Assembly (NCBI GenBank): GCA_020847045.1
Contig: JADLCT010000015.1
Location: 1 to 64,000, forward strand
Length of the DNA stretch: 64,000 bases
DNA from: Bryobacterales bacterium
Lineage (GTDB): Bacteria; Acidobacteriota; Terriglobia; Bryobacterales; Bryobacteraceae
Reading direction: 5' to 3'
Below the pieces are notes generated by a model. The model had not been told where the DNA came from and searched no databases. It saw only the letters and a list, made by a program, of their open reading frames with translations. Below are positions 56,089-64,000 of this stretch, piece by piece. A program made the translations under genes and the position numbers. Position 1 is the first letter of the stretch; every line of letters starts with the position of its first letter.

Positions 56089-57927
56089 ATGCCTGTTCTC
56101 CTCTTGGCCTTCTTCTTCTGCTTCACAGCCATCGCGCAATCTCAGCAGGTACAACTAACCGCAATCGCCACAGGCCTGTCGCGCCCGGTCGACATTCAGC
56201 AGCCCGGCGATGGCTCCAACCGCATCTTCGTGCTTGAGCAGGAGGGTCTCGTACGCGTCATCCAGGACGGCGCACTCAACCCACAACCGGTTCTCGACAT
56301 TCGCGACCGTGTGACGCGCATCAACTCAGGCGGCGACGAGCGGGGCCTCCTTGGCCTCGCGTTCCCTCCCGATTTCAAGGCAAAGCAGTATTTCTATCTG
56401 AACTACACCAACCGCTCCGGCAACACCACCATCTCCCGTTTCCACATGACGGCGGCTGACGCCAACACGGCGGAGGCCGGCTCGGAGAAGATCCTGCTCA
56501 CAATCAACCAGCCGTTCACCAATCACAACGGCGGACAGCTTCAGTTCGGGCCCGACGGCTACCTCTACATCGGCATGGGCGATGGCGGCAGCGGGAATGA
56601 TCCATTCGGACACGCGCAAAGTCCCCGGTCGCTGCTCGGCAAGATGCTCCGGATCGACGTGGAATCGAATCCCGCGGCCTACGCCATTCCACCCTCCAAC
56701 CCGTTTGCCGGCAGCCTGCTCACGTTCCCGGAAATCTGGGCCACGGGACTGCGTAACCCCTGGAGGTTCTCCTTCGATCGCGCCACCGGCAACCTCTGGA
56801 TCGGCGATGTCGGCCAGGGACGCGCCGAAGAGATCGACCTGCAACCCGCGTCCAGCAAGGGCGGCGAGAACTATGGCTGGAACAATATGGAGGGCATGCA
56901 ATGCCGGATGGCCGGCTGCACTCCTTCCGGCATCCGCCCCATCTTCGAGTACACGCGCGAGAGCGGCGACATCTCCATCACGGGCGGCTACGTGTACCGC
57001 GGCTCGATCTCGCCCACCCTGCGTGGCCTGTACATATTTGGCGATTATGTTTCCGGCCGCATCTGGGCGTTGCGCGAGGAGAACGGCGGATGGGCCCGGG
57101 AACTCCTCATCCGTCCGCCCAACTTCCGCATCTCCACCTTCGGGCAGGATCAGGCAGGCGAGGTCTATGTCGCCAACTACAGCGGCGGCGGCATCCACCG
57201 CATTGATCTCACGGGTCCGCCGCGCCTCACCTCGTCCAGCGTCGTCAATGGCGCCAGTTTCGCCGCGGGATTGACGCCCGGCTCGGCGGCCTCGGCCTTC
57301 ACGAGCGGCGCCAAGCTCACGCCGGGCATCATCACGGCTTCGTCGCTGCCTCTGCCAACGACGCTCGACGGCATTCAGATACTGGTGAACGGCGCGCCAG
57401 CCCCGCTCTATGCGGTGGCCAACGTGAACGGCCTCGAGCAGGTGAACTTTCAGGCGCCGTTCGAACTCGCAGGATCGCAATCCGCACGTGTGGCTGTTCG
57501 CCGCGGAGAGGTTACCGGGCAGGCCGTCGATATCCCCGTGCGCGAAGCGCATCCCGGCGTGTTCACACTGGACGGCGCGAAAGCCATCGTGGTTCACGCC
57601 GCCAACAACACGCTGGTCACAGCCTCGTCGCCGCTTCAGCCAGGCGAGGACGTGTACCTGTACGCCACCGGGCTCGGTCCGGTGGACAACACGCCGGCGA
57701 CCGGCGCCGCCACGCCCGCATCGCCACTGGCCACGGCCCGCACGCTTCCCACGATTACCATTGGCGGCCAAGCATGCCTGGTCCGATTTGCCGGACTCGC
57801 CCCGGCCCTTGCCGGCGTGTATCAGGTGAACCTGATCGTCCCGCCGGGCATCCCCTCGGGCGAGCAGGATCTTGTGCTGGCTTCCGGCGTCTCCCTCGCG
57901 CCCGCTGTGCGTGTTCCCTCGCGCTGA
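56089..57927 (+). CDS. PQQ-dependent sugar dehydrogenase-like protein with TIGR03437-type C-terminus
   Basis: The 612-residue protein has a signal peptide (MPVLLLAFFFCFTAIAQS). A soluble glucose/sorbosone dehydrogenase-type six-bladed propeller follows (about 22-385: GLSRPVDIQQPGDGSNRIFVLEQEG, GGDERGLLGLAFPPDF, HNGGQLQFGPDGYLYIGMGDGG, NPWRFSFDRATGNLWIGDVGQ). A 220-residue C-terminal part (about 390-612) matches the Solibacter TIGR03437 pattern, with GLEQVNFQAPFEL, ASSPLQPGEDVYLYATGLGPVDN and AGVYQVNLIVPPGIPSGEQDL. Dehydrogenases of this fold oxidise aldose sugars with bound PQQ and calcium. The function of the C-terminal domain is unknown; it is probably a surface or cargo module. ATG 56089 is chosen over the long upstream extension, which lies in the divergent gene. 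Confidence 0.85.
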   Translation: MPVLLLAFFFCFTAIAQSQQVQLTAIATGLSRPVDIQQPGDGSNRIFVLEQEGLVRVIQDGALNPQPVLDIRDRVTRINSGGDERGLLGLAFPPDFKAKQYFYLNYTNRSGNTTISRFHMTAADANTAEAGSEKILLTINQPFTNHNGGQLQFGPDGYLYIGMGDGGSGNDPFGHAQSPRSLLGKMLRIDVESNPAAYAIPPSNPFAGSLLTFPEIWATGLRNPWRFSFDRATGNLWIGDVGQGRAEEIDLQPASSKGGENYGWNNMEGMQCRMAGCTPSGIRPIFEYTRESGDISITGGYVYRGSISPTLRGLYIFGDYVSGRIWALREENGGWARELLIRPPNFRISTFGQDQAGEVYVANYSGGGIHRIDLTGPPRLTSSSVVNGASFAAGLTPGSAASAFTSGAKLTPGIITASSLPLPTTLDGIQILVNGAPAPLYAVANVNGLEQVNFQAPFELAGSQSARVAVRRGEVTGQAVDIPVREAHPGVFTLDGAKAIVVHAANNTLVTASSPLQPGEDVYLYATGLGPVDNTPATGAATPASPLATARTLPTITIGGQACLVRFAGLAPALAGVYQVNLIVPPGIPSGEQDLVLASGVSLAPAVRVPSR

Positions 57928-57967
57928 GCCACTCTCCCCCTGCACGCTGATACACTGTGCGGTCAGG

Positions 57968-59371
57968 ATGTACCGCCGTCAATTTCTCTCCACCCTCGCC
58001 GCCGCGCCGCTGCTGGCGCCGCCCAGCGCTTCCTCGAAGCGCAATGTCCTGTTCATCTCGATTGATGATCTGAACGATTGGATCGGCTGCCTGGGCGGCC
58101 ACCCCGACGCCAAGACGCCCAACCTCGACCGTCTTGCCGCCCGCGGCGTGCTCTTCACCAACTCCCACTGCAACGCGCCCTTGTGCAATCCTTCGCGCGC
58201 CAGCATCATGACGGGCATTCGCCCCTCCACCTCGGGCATCTACGACAACGGCCAGCCCATGCGCAAGTCACCGGTGCTCGCCAAGGCCACCACTCTCACC
58301 CAGCATTTTCGCGCCCATGGCTACGACGTTCTGGGCGGCGGCAAGATTTATCACACCTCTTATCCCGACCCCGCCAGTTGGGACAGCTATTTTCCCAGCC
58401 AGTCGGAAACCAAGCCCGCCGACGTACGGCCACCCACCGTGCCGGCCAACGGCATCAAGGGGGCGGCCAATTTCGATTGGGGACCGGTGGATGTGAAGGA
58501 CGAGGAGATGGCCGACTCCAAAGTGGCCGCCTGGGCATCAGGTGAGTTGAGGAAGGAGCGGGCGAAGCCCTTCTTTCTCGCCTGCGGCATCTATCGCCCG
58601 CACCTACCCTGGTATGTGCCTCCGCGCTACTTTGGCCAGTTCCCCAAGAACGCCCTCGCGATGCCGCGCGTGAAGGACGATGACCTGGACGACGTTCCGC
58701 CGACAGGCGTGAAATGGGCCAACCCGGCCAGGGACCACGCAACCATCGTGCGCAGCGGCAAGTACCGTGACGCGGTGCAAGCCTATCTTGCCTGCATCCA
58801 CTACGCCGATGCGCAGGTGGGCAAGCTTCTGGATGCGCTCGATGCAAGCCCGCACGCCAGGAACACGATTGCCGTTTTGTGGAGCGATCACGGCTGGCAT
58901 CTCGGCGAGAAGCTTCACTGGCGCAAGTTCACCTTATGGGAGGAGGCCACGCGCAACGTCTTTATGGTTTCGGCTCCGGGCGTGACCAAACCCGGCGGCC
59001 GCTGCTCGCGGCCCGTCAGCCTGATCGACGTCTACCCCACGCTGTGCGATCTGGCCGGCCTGCCTCTGCGCAATGAATTGGAAGGCGTTTCGCTGCGGCC
59101 ATTGTTGAGCAACCCATCCGCCACATGGGACCGCCCGGTGGTCACCACGTATCTTCATGGGAATCACGCTGTACGCAGCGAGCGGTGGCGTTACATCCAC
59201 TACCAGGACGGCGGCGAGGAGCTATACGACGAGCAGTACGATCCGCAGGAGTGGACCAACCTGGCCGCCAGACCCGAGTATGCCGCCATCAAGCGGGAAC
59301 TCTCCCGCTGGCTTCCCAACGTGAACGCGGCGGAGAGCGCGCACCAGCGCGGAGCAAGTTTCGAAAACTGA
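57968..59371 (+). CDS. secreted sulfatase (CNPSR type)
   Basis: This is a 467-residue S1 sulfatase starting at ATG 57968 (AGG directly upstream; TACACT -10 at 57951-57956). The N-terminus MYRRQFLSTLAAAPLLAPP is a Tat/Sec-like signal. SIDDLNDWIGCLGG carries the metal-binding aspartates, CNPSR (Cys73) is the formylglycine motif, and SDHGWHLGEKLHWRKFTLWEEATRNVF gives the second metal site. The IDDLNDW...HTYYH-like layout and WRKFTLWEE segment are typical of iduronate-2-sulfatase-like enzymes. A longer frame upstream overlaps the previous gene. It is convergent with the neighbouring sulfatase gene, 7 bp away. Confidence 0.92.
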   Translation: MYRRQFLSTLAAAPLLAPPSASSKRNVLFISIDDLNDWIGCLGGHPDAKTPNLDRLAARGVLFTNSHCNAPLCNPSRASIMTGIRPSTSGIYDNGQPMRKSPVLAKATTLTQHFRAHGYDVLGGGKIYHTSYPDPASWDSYFPSQSETKPADVRPPTVPANGIKGAANFDWGPVDVKDEEMADSKVAAWASGELRKERAKPFFLACGIYRPHLPWYVPPRYFGQFPKNALAMPRVKDDDLDDVPPTGVKWANPARDHATIVRSGKYRDAVQAYLACIHYADAQVGKLLDALDASPHARNTIAVLWSDHGWHLGEKLHWRKFTLWEEATRNVFMVSAPGVTKPGGRCSRPVSLIDVYPTLCDLAGLPLRNELEGVSLRPLLSNPSATWDRPVVTTYLHGNHAVRSERWRYIHYQDGGEELYDEQYDPQEWTNLAARPEYAAIKRELSRWLPNVNAAESAHQRGASFEN

Positions 59372-59378
59372 GGCGCCG

Positions 59379-61283
59379 CTACACACTCAGATCGGCCAGC
59401 AGTTTTTTCAAGGCGGTGACGCCATAGCCCGCCGCGCGTTTCGGCGCGCGCTTGTCCACCACGTTCATGGTCCGCAGCGCCGCCACGGCCGGCTTGGCCC
59501 GTTGCCCCATCGCGGCGATGGCATTCAGCGCCGCCAGCGATACATAGGCGTTCGTCTGATCCGCCGGCGCCAGCGCCACCAGCACGTCCAGCGCACGGCG
59601 CGCGTCGGCATCGGAGCCATAACGCCCCAGCGCCTCGCCCGATGCGATTCTGACATAAGGCGCCTCGTCCGCAAGGCCCTTCCGCAGAGCATCCGCTTGC
59701 GCGCGCACGGCCGGTTCGCCGCGCATCAACAATCCCATCGCGCCCCAATAACGGACGGCATTGTCGTGATCCGACATCAGCCGGACCAGTTGCTGCTCCA
59801 CGCCGGGCCGCAGCGACGAAGCCAGTTCCGCCGCCGCGACAATCTTCTTCATCGGATAGCGCTTGCCGTCATGTCCCATCACATACGGGGCGTCCGCTCC
59901 CGCACGCGCCTGAATCTCACCCTCGGGCAGGAAGCCTACATCGCGGATGCGCATGATCCAGTCCCGCTCAGCCTGGCGCAACTTCTCCAGCACGGCGCGA
60001 TGTTCGCGCGACCCGGCCAGGTTGTTCACCTCGTCACGGTCCGCGTCCAGGTCGTAGAGCTCCTCGGCCGGCTTTGTCTCCCAGAACTTGCGCTGCGCCG
60101 CGTTCAGCTTGCCCTCGTCGTACATCTTCTTCCACACCGCCGTTGCCGGCGTCTCGAACATGTAGGCGATGTACTGTCCGTAGATTTTGTAAGGCATGTA
60201 GTTGCGGATATAGACATAGCGCTCATCGCGCACCGTCCGCACCATGTCGATGCGTTCGTCCATGCGCCCGCGGAATCCATAGTTGAAGGGTCTCGGCGCC
60301 GCCGTGTGCACTCCCATGAACGGCTGCCCCTGATGGTACGGTTCCGGCTTGCGTCCCACCAGGCTTAACAGCGTCGGCGCCAGATCGACGAACGCCACCA
60401 TCCGGCCCGTCACGCCACCCTCCCGGTATTCGGGCGGCGCCAGGTGCTGGAACTTCTTGGGGATATGCACCACGATCGAAACGTTCAATCCCGAGTTGTA
60501 CGGCCAGCGTTTGCTGCGCGGCATCCCCGAGCCGTGATCGCCATAGAAGAAGACGATGGTGTCCTGCTCCAGTCCATCGGCGCGCAACTCCTCCAGCACC
60601 TTCCCGGCCAGGCCGTCCATGGTGGTGATGTTGTCGTAGTATTGCGCCCAATCCTTCCGCACTTCCGGCGTATCGGGATGATAGGCGGGTATGCGCGCCT
60701 TGGCGGGATCATGTTTCCAGACGTGCGGACGCGTGCGGATCTGGCTCTCGTGCGTGATCGTGAAGTTGACGATGGAGAAGAACGGCTGCCCCGCGGCGCG
60801 GTTACGCCAGTGCGCCTTCGGGCTTGACTCGTCCCACACCTTGCCGGGTTCTTCCAGGTTGTAGTCGGTCTTCGAGTTGTTCGTGCAATAGTAGCCCGAC
60901 TCGCGCAACAGTTGGGGATACATCTGCTGTCCTGGCGCCATGCGCGTTTCCGAGCGCATGTTTTCGGCGCCCAGCGAGGGCGGGTACATGCCTGAGATGA
61001 TTGTCGTCCGCGCCGGCGCGCACACCGGAGCGTTCGACCACGCGTTCTTGTAATAAAGCCCGCGCTTCATCAGGGCATCGAGATTCGGCGTCACTGAATA
61101 TTCATCGCCGCATCCATGCAGGTGCGGACCGGTGTCCTCGCAGGTAATCCACAGGATGTTCGGTTTCGCGCCCTCGGCCGCTGGCGCCGCCGCCGCTGTG
61201 AGGCCGGCCACAAACTGCCGCCTCGTGGCCTGTGTCATTGCGCCACCCCGTTGTGACGTCCTCACGGCTGCATTGTTTGCCAT
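59379..61283 (-). CDS. secreted sulfatase with C-terminal HEAT-like repeats
   Basis: The 634-residue protein is an S1 sulfatase related to heparan N-sulfatase (SGSH-like). It has WITCEDTGPHLHGCGDEYSVTPNLD, formylglycine motif CAPAR (Cys88), FYGDHGSGMPRSKRWPYNSGLNV and EELYDLDADRDEVNNLAGS. The last 155 residues form HEAT/armadillo-like helical repeats (VMGHDGKRYPMKKIVAAAELA, ALRKGLADEAPYVRIASGEALGRYG), unusual for an exported sulfatase. ATG 61283 follows a TAGGAT -10 by 6 nt; ATG 61238 (GGGGTGG upstream) begins a more compact Tat signal, MTQATRRQFVAGL, and is a fair alternative. Convergent with the CNPSR sulfatase. Confidence 0.9.
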   Translation of the reverse strand: MANNAAVRTSQRGGAMTQATRRQFVAGLTAAAAPAAEGAKPNILWITCEDTGPHLHGCGDEYSVTPNLDALMKRGLYYKNAWSNAPVCAPARTTIISGMYPPSLGAENMRSETRMAPGQQMYPQLLRESGYYCTNNSKTDYNLEEPGKVWDESSPKAHWRNRAAGQPFFSIVNFTITHESQIRTRPHVWKHDPAKARIPAYHPDTPEVRKDWAQYYDNITTMDGLAGKVLEELRADGLEQDTIVFFYGDHGSGMPRSKRWPYNSGLNVSIVVHIPKKFQHLAPPEYREGGVTGRMVAFVDLAPTLLSLVGRKPEPYHQGQPFMGVHTAAPRPFNYGFRGRMDERIDMVRTVRDERYVYIRNYMPYKIYGQYIAYMFETPATAVWKKMYDEGKLNAAQRKFWETKPAEELYDLDADRDEVNNLAGSREHRAVLEKLRQAERDWIMRIRDVGFLPEGEIQARAGADAPYVMGHDGKRYPMKKIVAAAELASSLRPGVEQQLVRLMSDHDNAVRYWGAMGLLMRGEPAVRAQADALRKGLADEAPYVRIASGEALGRYGSDADARRALDVLVALAPADQTNAYVSLAALNAIAAMGQRAKPAVAALRTMNVVDKRAPKRAAGYGVTALKKLLADLSV

Positions 61284-61289
61284 GTGGGT

Positions 61290-61295
61290 ATCCTA
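61290..61295 (-). promoter_or_regulatory. -10 of a possibly leaderless promoter for the sulfatase-HEAT gene
   Basis: TAGGAT on the minus strand, 6 nt before ATG 61283. The start choice (61283 or 61238) decides whether the transcript is leaderless. Confidence 0.4.
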
Positions 61296-61419
61296 TCCGA
61301 ACTGCACTGGAGCGTGCACCCGTGCCGTGGCTTGGCTGGAAACCACCAGGGTCCGGCTGAAATGAGCCTGAAACGCGGTCCCGCCGGGATCCCTCTAATC
61401 GGCCAGGAGGCACTGAACG

Positions 61420-61854
61420 ATGCGCAATCAACTTCTCCTCGCAGCCGTGATCGCCGTCATGGCCGCCGCCCTTCCGGCCGCGGCGCAACGCCCCTACGGG
61501 TCCCCTGGCTGGCGCGGTGGACGAGGCCCCGGAACGGGCGGATACAACTACTCCTATGGCCGGACGCCGGAGCGGTACAACCCCATCGCGGCGGCGCAGC
61601 GCGACCTGGAGATGATCTTCCGCCGCTCGCGTGTCGATGGCCATGAGGCGAACCACTTCCGGCGCGCGCTTCAGGAACTGGACGGCTTCCACCGGAACGC
61701 CGCACGGGGCCGCTTTGACGGCCGCAGCATGGAACGCGCACTCGACAACATGGCCGACCTCGCCCGCGCCGACCAGCTCCATCCGCGCGACCGCCAGATC
61801 ATCCGCGCGCGTATGGATGATCTGAGTGATTTCCTTCGCGGAGGCAGGTGGTAG
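61420..61854 (+). CDS. small secreted protein of unknown function
   Basis: This 144-residue protein is not recognised as a named family. ATG 61420 has AGGAGG nine bases upstream. A signal peptide (MRNQLLLAAVIAVMAAALPAAAQ) is followed by a low-complexity Gly/Arg/Tyr stretch (about 24-50, PYGSPGWRGGRGPGTGGYNYSYG). A helical, highly charged domain (about 52-140) has many Arg/Asp/Glu residues (AQRDLEMIFRRSRVDGHEANHFRRAL, MERALDNMADLARADQLHPRDRQIIRARMDDLSDFL). It is probably periplasmic. It stands alone between a sulfatase gene and the terminator of the radical SAM gene. Confidence 0.8.
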   Translation: MRNQLLLAAVIAVMAAALPAAAQRPYGSPGWRGGRGPGTGGYNYSYGRTPERYNPIAAAQRDLEMIFRRSRVDGHEANHFRRALQELDGFHRNAARGRFDGRSMERALDNMADLARADQLHPRDRQIIRARMDDLSDFLRGGRW

Positions 61855-61893
61855 CGCGACGCTGGCGCCCCTCTGATTTCGCTGCCCGAATGG

Positions 61894-61927
61894 AAAAAAC
61901 CCCGTTGGGAGATTCCCAACGGGGTTT
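61894..61927 (-). terminator. intrinsic terminator downstream of the radical SAM gene
   Basis: A perfect 14-bp stem (61897-61910 with 61914-61927, arm AAACCCCGTTGGGA, loop GAT) gives on the minus strand a T-tract from 61899 to 61894. It lies about 70 nt past the radical SAM stop codon. On the plus strand the tail is only TTT, so it may also end the small gene weakly. Confidence 0.85.
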
Positions 61928-61995
61928 AGTGGCAGGCAAAGAAGTGAGGCTCTGGGCGCCGTTCTCAGCCTATTTCGCGCATGCGGCGGGAGCGA

Positions 61996-64000
61996 CTAGT
62001 CGCCCATCGCGCCGACTTCTTCCTCGGCGGCTTTCTTCTTCGCCGGGGCGGCCATGAGGTCCTCGATGCCGACGAAGCCTTCCGGCTTCTGCTCCTTGAG
62101 GACGACCTCGCGGTAGAGCTTTGCCATTCTGGCGTTCTCGGCGTCCTGCTGCACTTTCAGCTTCAGATCGCGGGCGCGGATCTTCTCCTCGCGGGCGTTC
62201 TTGGCGATGCCGAGTTCATCCAGGTCGGTCTGCTTCTTGAAGTTGACGTGTTCCTCGCGGAGCGACAGGTCATGATTGACCGACTTCAGCGAAACATTCT
62301 TATTTCCGGCGAAGATTTCGTGGCGGCCGTGCTCGTCGTACCACTTGGTGAGCGACGCCGTCATGTGCATCTTCTCGATGATATTGCGCCAGCCGATGCC
62401 CGTGTTGTAGGCGCAGAAGCTGATTTCGCCTTCCTGGGTCGCGTACGGAATGATGCACTGCTCCGTGCGGCGGAAGTCGTAGTTGAACAGATCCTGGAAC
62501 CACATGCCGGCGATGAACAGGAAGTTCCAACGGTCGGCGCGGCGCCGTTCGATGTCCTGCATGCGCGTGGCGCCATGAACCTGGCCGTAGTTGCGGCCCG
62601 TCGCCCCGAAGCTCTTGTCGAACTTCCGCAGCAGGTCGATCAGCTTGAAGTGCGTCGGCGACTCGAACGGGTTGTAGTTGCGCATCAGCGACAGCGCCAT
62701 GCCAAGCATGGACAGCTTCTTTCCGCGCGCGGCGTCGTTGACGCGCATCAGGTCGCGGGAGAGCTGATCGGCGTTCAGGAACGCGGTCACCGCCTTGGCT
62801 TCGCGGGTTTCCTTGTCCACCATGATCGCCATGCCCACGCCGCAATTCGGGTGGCAGCCGCAGCTCATCTGGCCGAAGTTGCGCTCCGGACCGTGCATGT
62901 TGTCGGCCCAGTCGGAGAAGGTCGAGACGAACGAAAGCGGGAACCAGTCGCGCCGGGGCTCGCCGATGCCGGTCTGCCGCTTCACGTCGTAGGCAAGGTG
63001 CGACAACGTGTAGCGCTGCGCCGCGCGCCGTTCCGGCGTGATTGCTTCGTCGCGGCCCGTGAAGCTCACCGGCTGGAAGCTGAGGAATGGAATCTTCTTC
63101 GGGTTGTCCAGGGCGAACTGAACCACGTGGCCCACTTGCTCGTTGTTAATGCCATTGACGATGGTGATCACCGGAATGATCGTCACGCCCGCCTGATGCA
63201 GGTTCTCGATGGCCTGAATCTTCACATCGAACAGGTTGCCGACCAGGCGGTGCGAGTTGGCTTCGTTGCCGATGCCGTCGAACTGCAGATAGGCATACCG
63301 GAGGCCAGCCTCGGCCGCCTGCTGGCTGAAGGTCTTGCTCTTGGCGAACTCGATGCCGTTGGTCGCCGCCTGCACGCTGGTGTACCCCACCTTGCGGGCG
63401 TACCGCACGGCGTCGATGAAGTACGGCGACAGCGTTGGCTCACCACCGGAAAACTGCACCGACATCTGGCGGCGCGGCTTGATCGAGATGGCGTTGTCCA
63501 GAAGAGTCTTCACGTCGTCCCAGGTCAGCTCATGCACGAAGCCCACCTGGTTGGCGTCCATGAAGCACGGATCGCACATCATGTTGCAGCGGTTGGTCAG
63601 ATCAATCGTCAGCACGGCGCCGCGGCCGTGCGTGATCGTCGAGGAGCCGTGGTTGTGCAGCTTTTCGTCGTTATGCGCACGGATGTCACGGCCCGGGAAC
63701 GACTCTTCCAGGTGCTTGAACATCACCGGGTCGATCGACATGATGTCTTCGAAATGCCCGTGCTTCGGGCAGTCCTTCACCATCATGATCTTGCCGTCGC
63801 GCTCGATGATCTGCGCCTTGATTTCGCCCACCTTCTCATTAATGAGAACGGTGTAATCCTTCTTGCCGTCCAGAATCTCCTGGCGCGCTTCAATCACACA
63901 GTTCGGACACAGGGAGTCGGTCGTGCGCGGCCAGCCCAGCGGGGGCTTCGTCTTTTGCCAGCTCTTGAGGAGGGGTTTGTCGCTCCACTTCGGAGTGATG
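61996..64000 (-). CDS. radical SAM protein of the Tes/MJ0619-like family, 5'-truncated by window
   Basis: The frame stays open to the right edge, so 667 residues are visible and the true start is outside; GTG 63897 is an internal codon. Near the start, SLCPNC and later CPKHGHFED form a CxxC...C..H arrangement, followed by the radical SAM cluster motif DLTNRCNMMCDPCFMDAN (CxxxCxxC), GGEPTLSP, a second cysteine group SCGCHPNCGVG, and the C-terminal FNYDFRRTEQCIIPYATQEGEISFCAYN. This layout resembles tetraether-lipid synthase (Tes/MJ0619) and related radical SAM enzymes proposed to join acyl or isoprenoid chains. Acidobacteria are known to make membrane-spanning iso-diabolic acid lipids. Function is inferred from cysteine pattern only. 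A charged, lysine-rich tail ends the protein. Confidence 0.82.
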   Translation of the reverse strand, partial: ITPKWSDKPLLKSWQKTKPPLGWPRTTDSLCPNCVIEARQEILDGKKDYTVLINEKVGEIKAQIIERDGKIMMVKDCPKHGHFEDIMSIDPVMFKHLEESFPGRDIRAHNDEKLHNHGSSTITHGRGAVLTIDLTNRCNMMCDPCFMDANQVGFVHELTWDDVKTLLDNAISIKPRRQMSVQFSGGEPTLSPYFIDAVRYARKVGYTSVQAATNGIEFAKSKTFSQQAAEAGLRYAYLQFDGIGNEANSHRLVGNLFDVKIQAIENLHQAGVTIIPVITIVNGINNEQVGHVVQFALDNPKKIPFLSFQPVSFTGRDEAITPERRAAQRYTLSHLAYDVKRQTGIGEPRRDWFPLSFVSTFSDWADNMHGPERNFGQMSCGCHPNCGVGMAIMVDKETREAKAVTAFLNADQLSRDLMRVNDAARGKKLSMLGMALSLMRNYNPFESPTHFKLIDLLRKFDKSFGATGRNYGQVHGATRMQDIERRRADRWNFLFIAGMWFQDLFNYDFRRTEQCIIPYATQEGEISFCAYNTGIGWRNIIEKMHMTASLTKWYDEHGRHEIFAGNKNVSLKSVNHDLSLREEHVNFKKQTDLDELGIAKNAREEKIRARDLKLKVQQDAENARMAKLYREVVLKEQKPEGFVGIEDLMAAPAKKKAAEEEVGAMGD

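Overview
The window is GC-rich bacterial chromosome, almost fully coding. It most likely comes from an acidobacterium of the Solibacter/Bryobacter group. Three things point there: four very large Oar-like outer-membrane proteins (carboxypeptidase-regulatory domain, plug, beta-barrel) with no SusD partner; many Tat-exported sulfatases and glycoside hydrolases; and a PQQ-type sugar dehydrogenase ending in a domain that looks like the Solibacter-specific TIGR03437 domain. There is no IS element, phage gene, integrase or CRISPR array. The identification is by family recognition, not by a search.

Layout. 1-1127: start of an Oar-like receptor that runs off the left edge. 1362-1437: tRNA-Thr(UGU). 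1536-6324: PIG-L deacetylase, BNR sialidase, MFS transporter and AGE-type epimerase. 6340-19851: a carbohydrate locus around a FadR-type GntR regulator. One operon runs left (gntR, isomerase, double-ThuA protein, GH42) and one runs right (paralogous isomerase, Gfo/Idh/MocA oxidoreductase, Oar-like receptor, GH2). Two copies of a palindromic operator lie between them. 19845-31198: an Oar receptor with an oligogalacturonate-lyase-like propeller protein, divergent from a ROK repressor and an M19 dipeptidase-like protein with altered metal ligands, then another Oar receptor. 31336-36907: cobalamin-dependent methionine synthase metH with a possible leader peptide, and an FHA-GAF-PP2C phosphatase.

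36981-41224 is an operon of a NagX/HGSNAT-like membrane acetyltransferase and two sulfatases, which suggests desulfation plus acetylation of a sulfated aminosugar glycan. 41374-44370 carries an RmuC with an extended coiled coil and a double-BON periplasmic protein ending in a clear terminator. 44484-52602 is a surface-glycan cluster: SDR, three GT4 glycosyltransferases, a DUF3108-like protein, a glycosyltransferase-methyltransferase fusion, and an ABC-2 permease with an unusual N-terminal beta-sandwich and no ATPase beside it. 52629-61283 holds secreted enzymes (DUF1593 protein, alpha/beta hydrolase, PQQ sugar dehydrogenase, two sulfatases, one with HEAT-like repeats). The right edge is a radical SAM protein with the cysteine layout of the Tes/MJ0619-like lipid-coupling family, truncated by the window end.

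A recurring regulatory theme is a -10 hexamer 6-8 nt upstream of the start codon, seen at eight loci, which predicts widespread leaderless transcription. The best candidates for new biology are the dual-operator GntR locus, the acetyltransferase-sulfatase operon, the Tes-like radical SAM protein, the metal-site-depleted M19 protein, the leader peptide overlapping metH, and the permease with a fused soluble domain.
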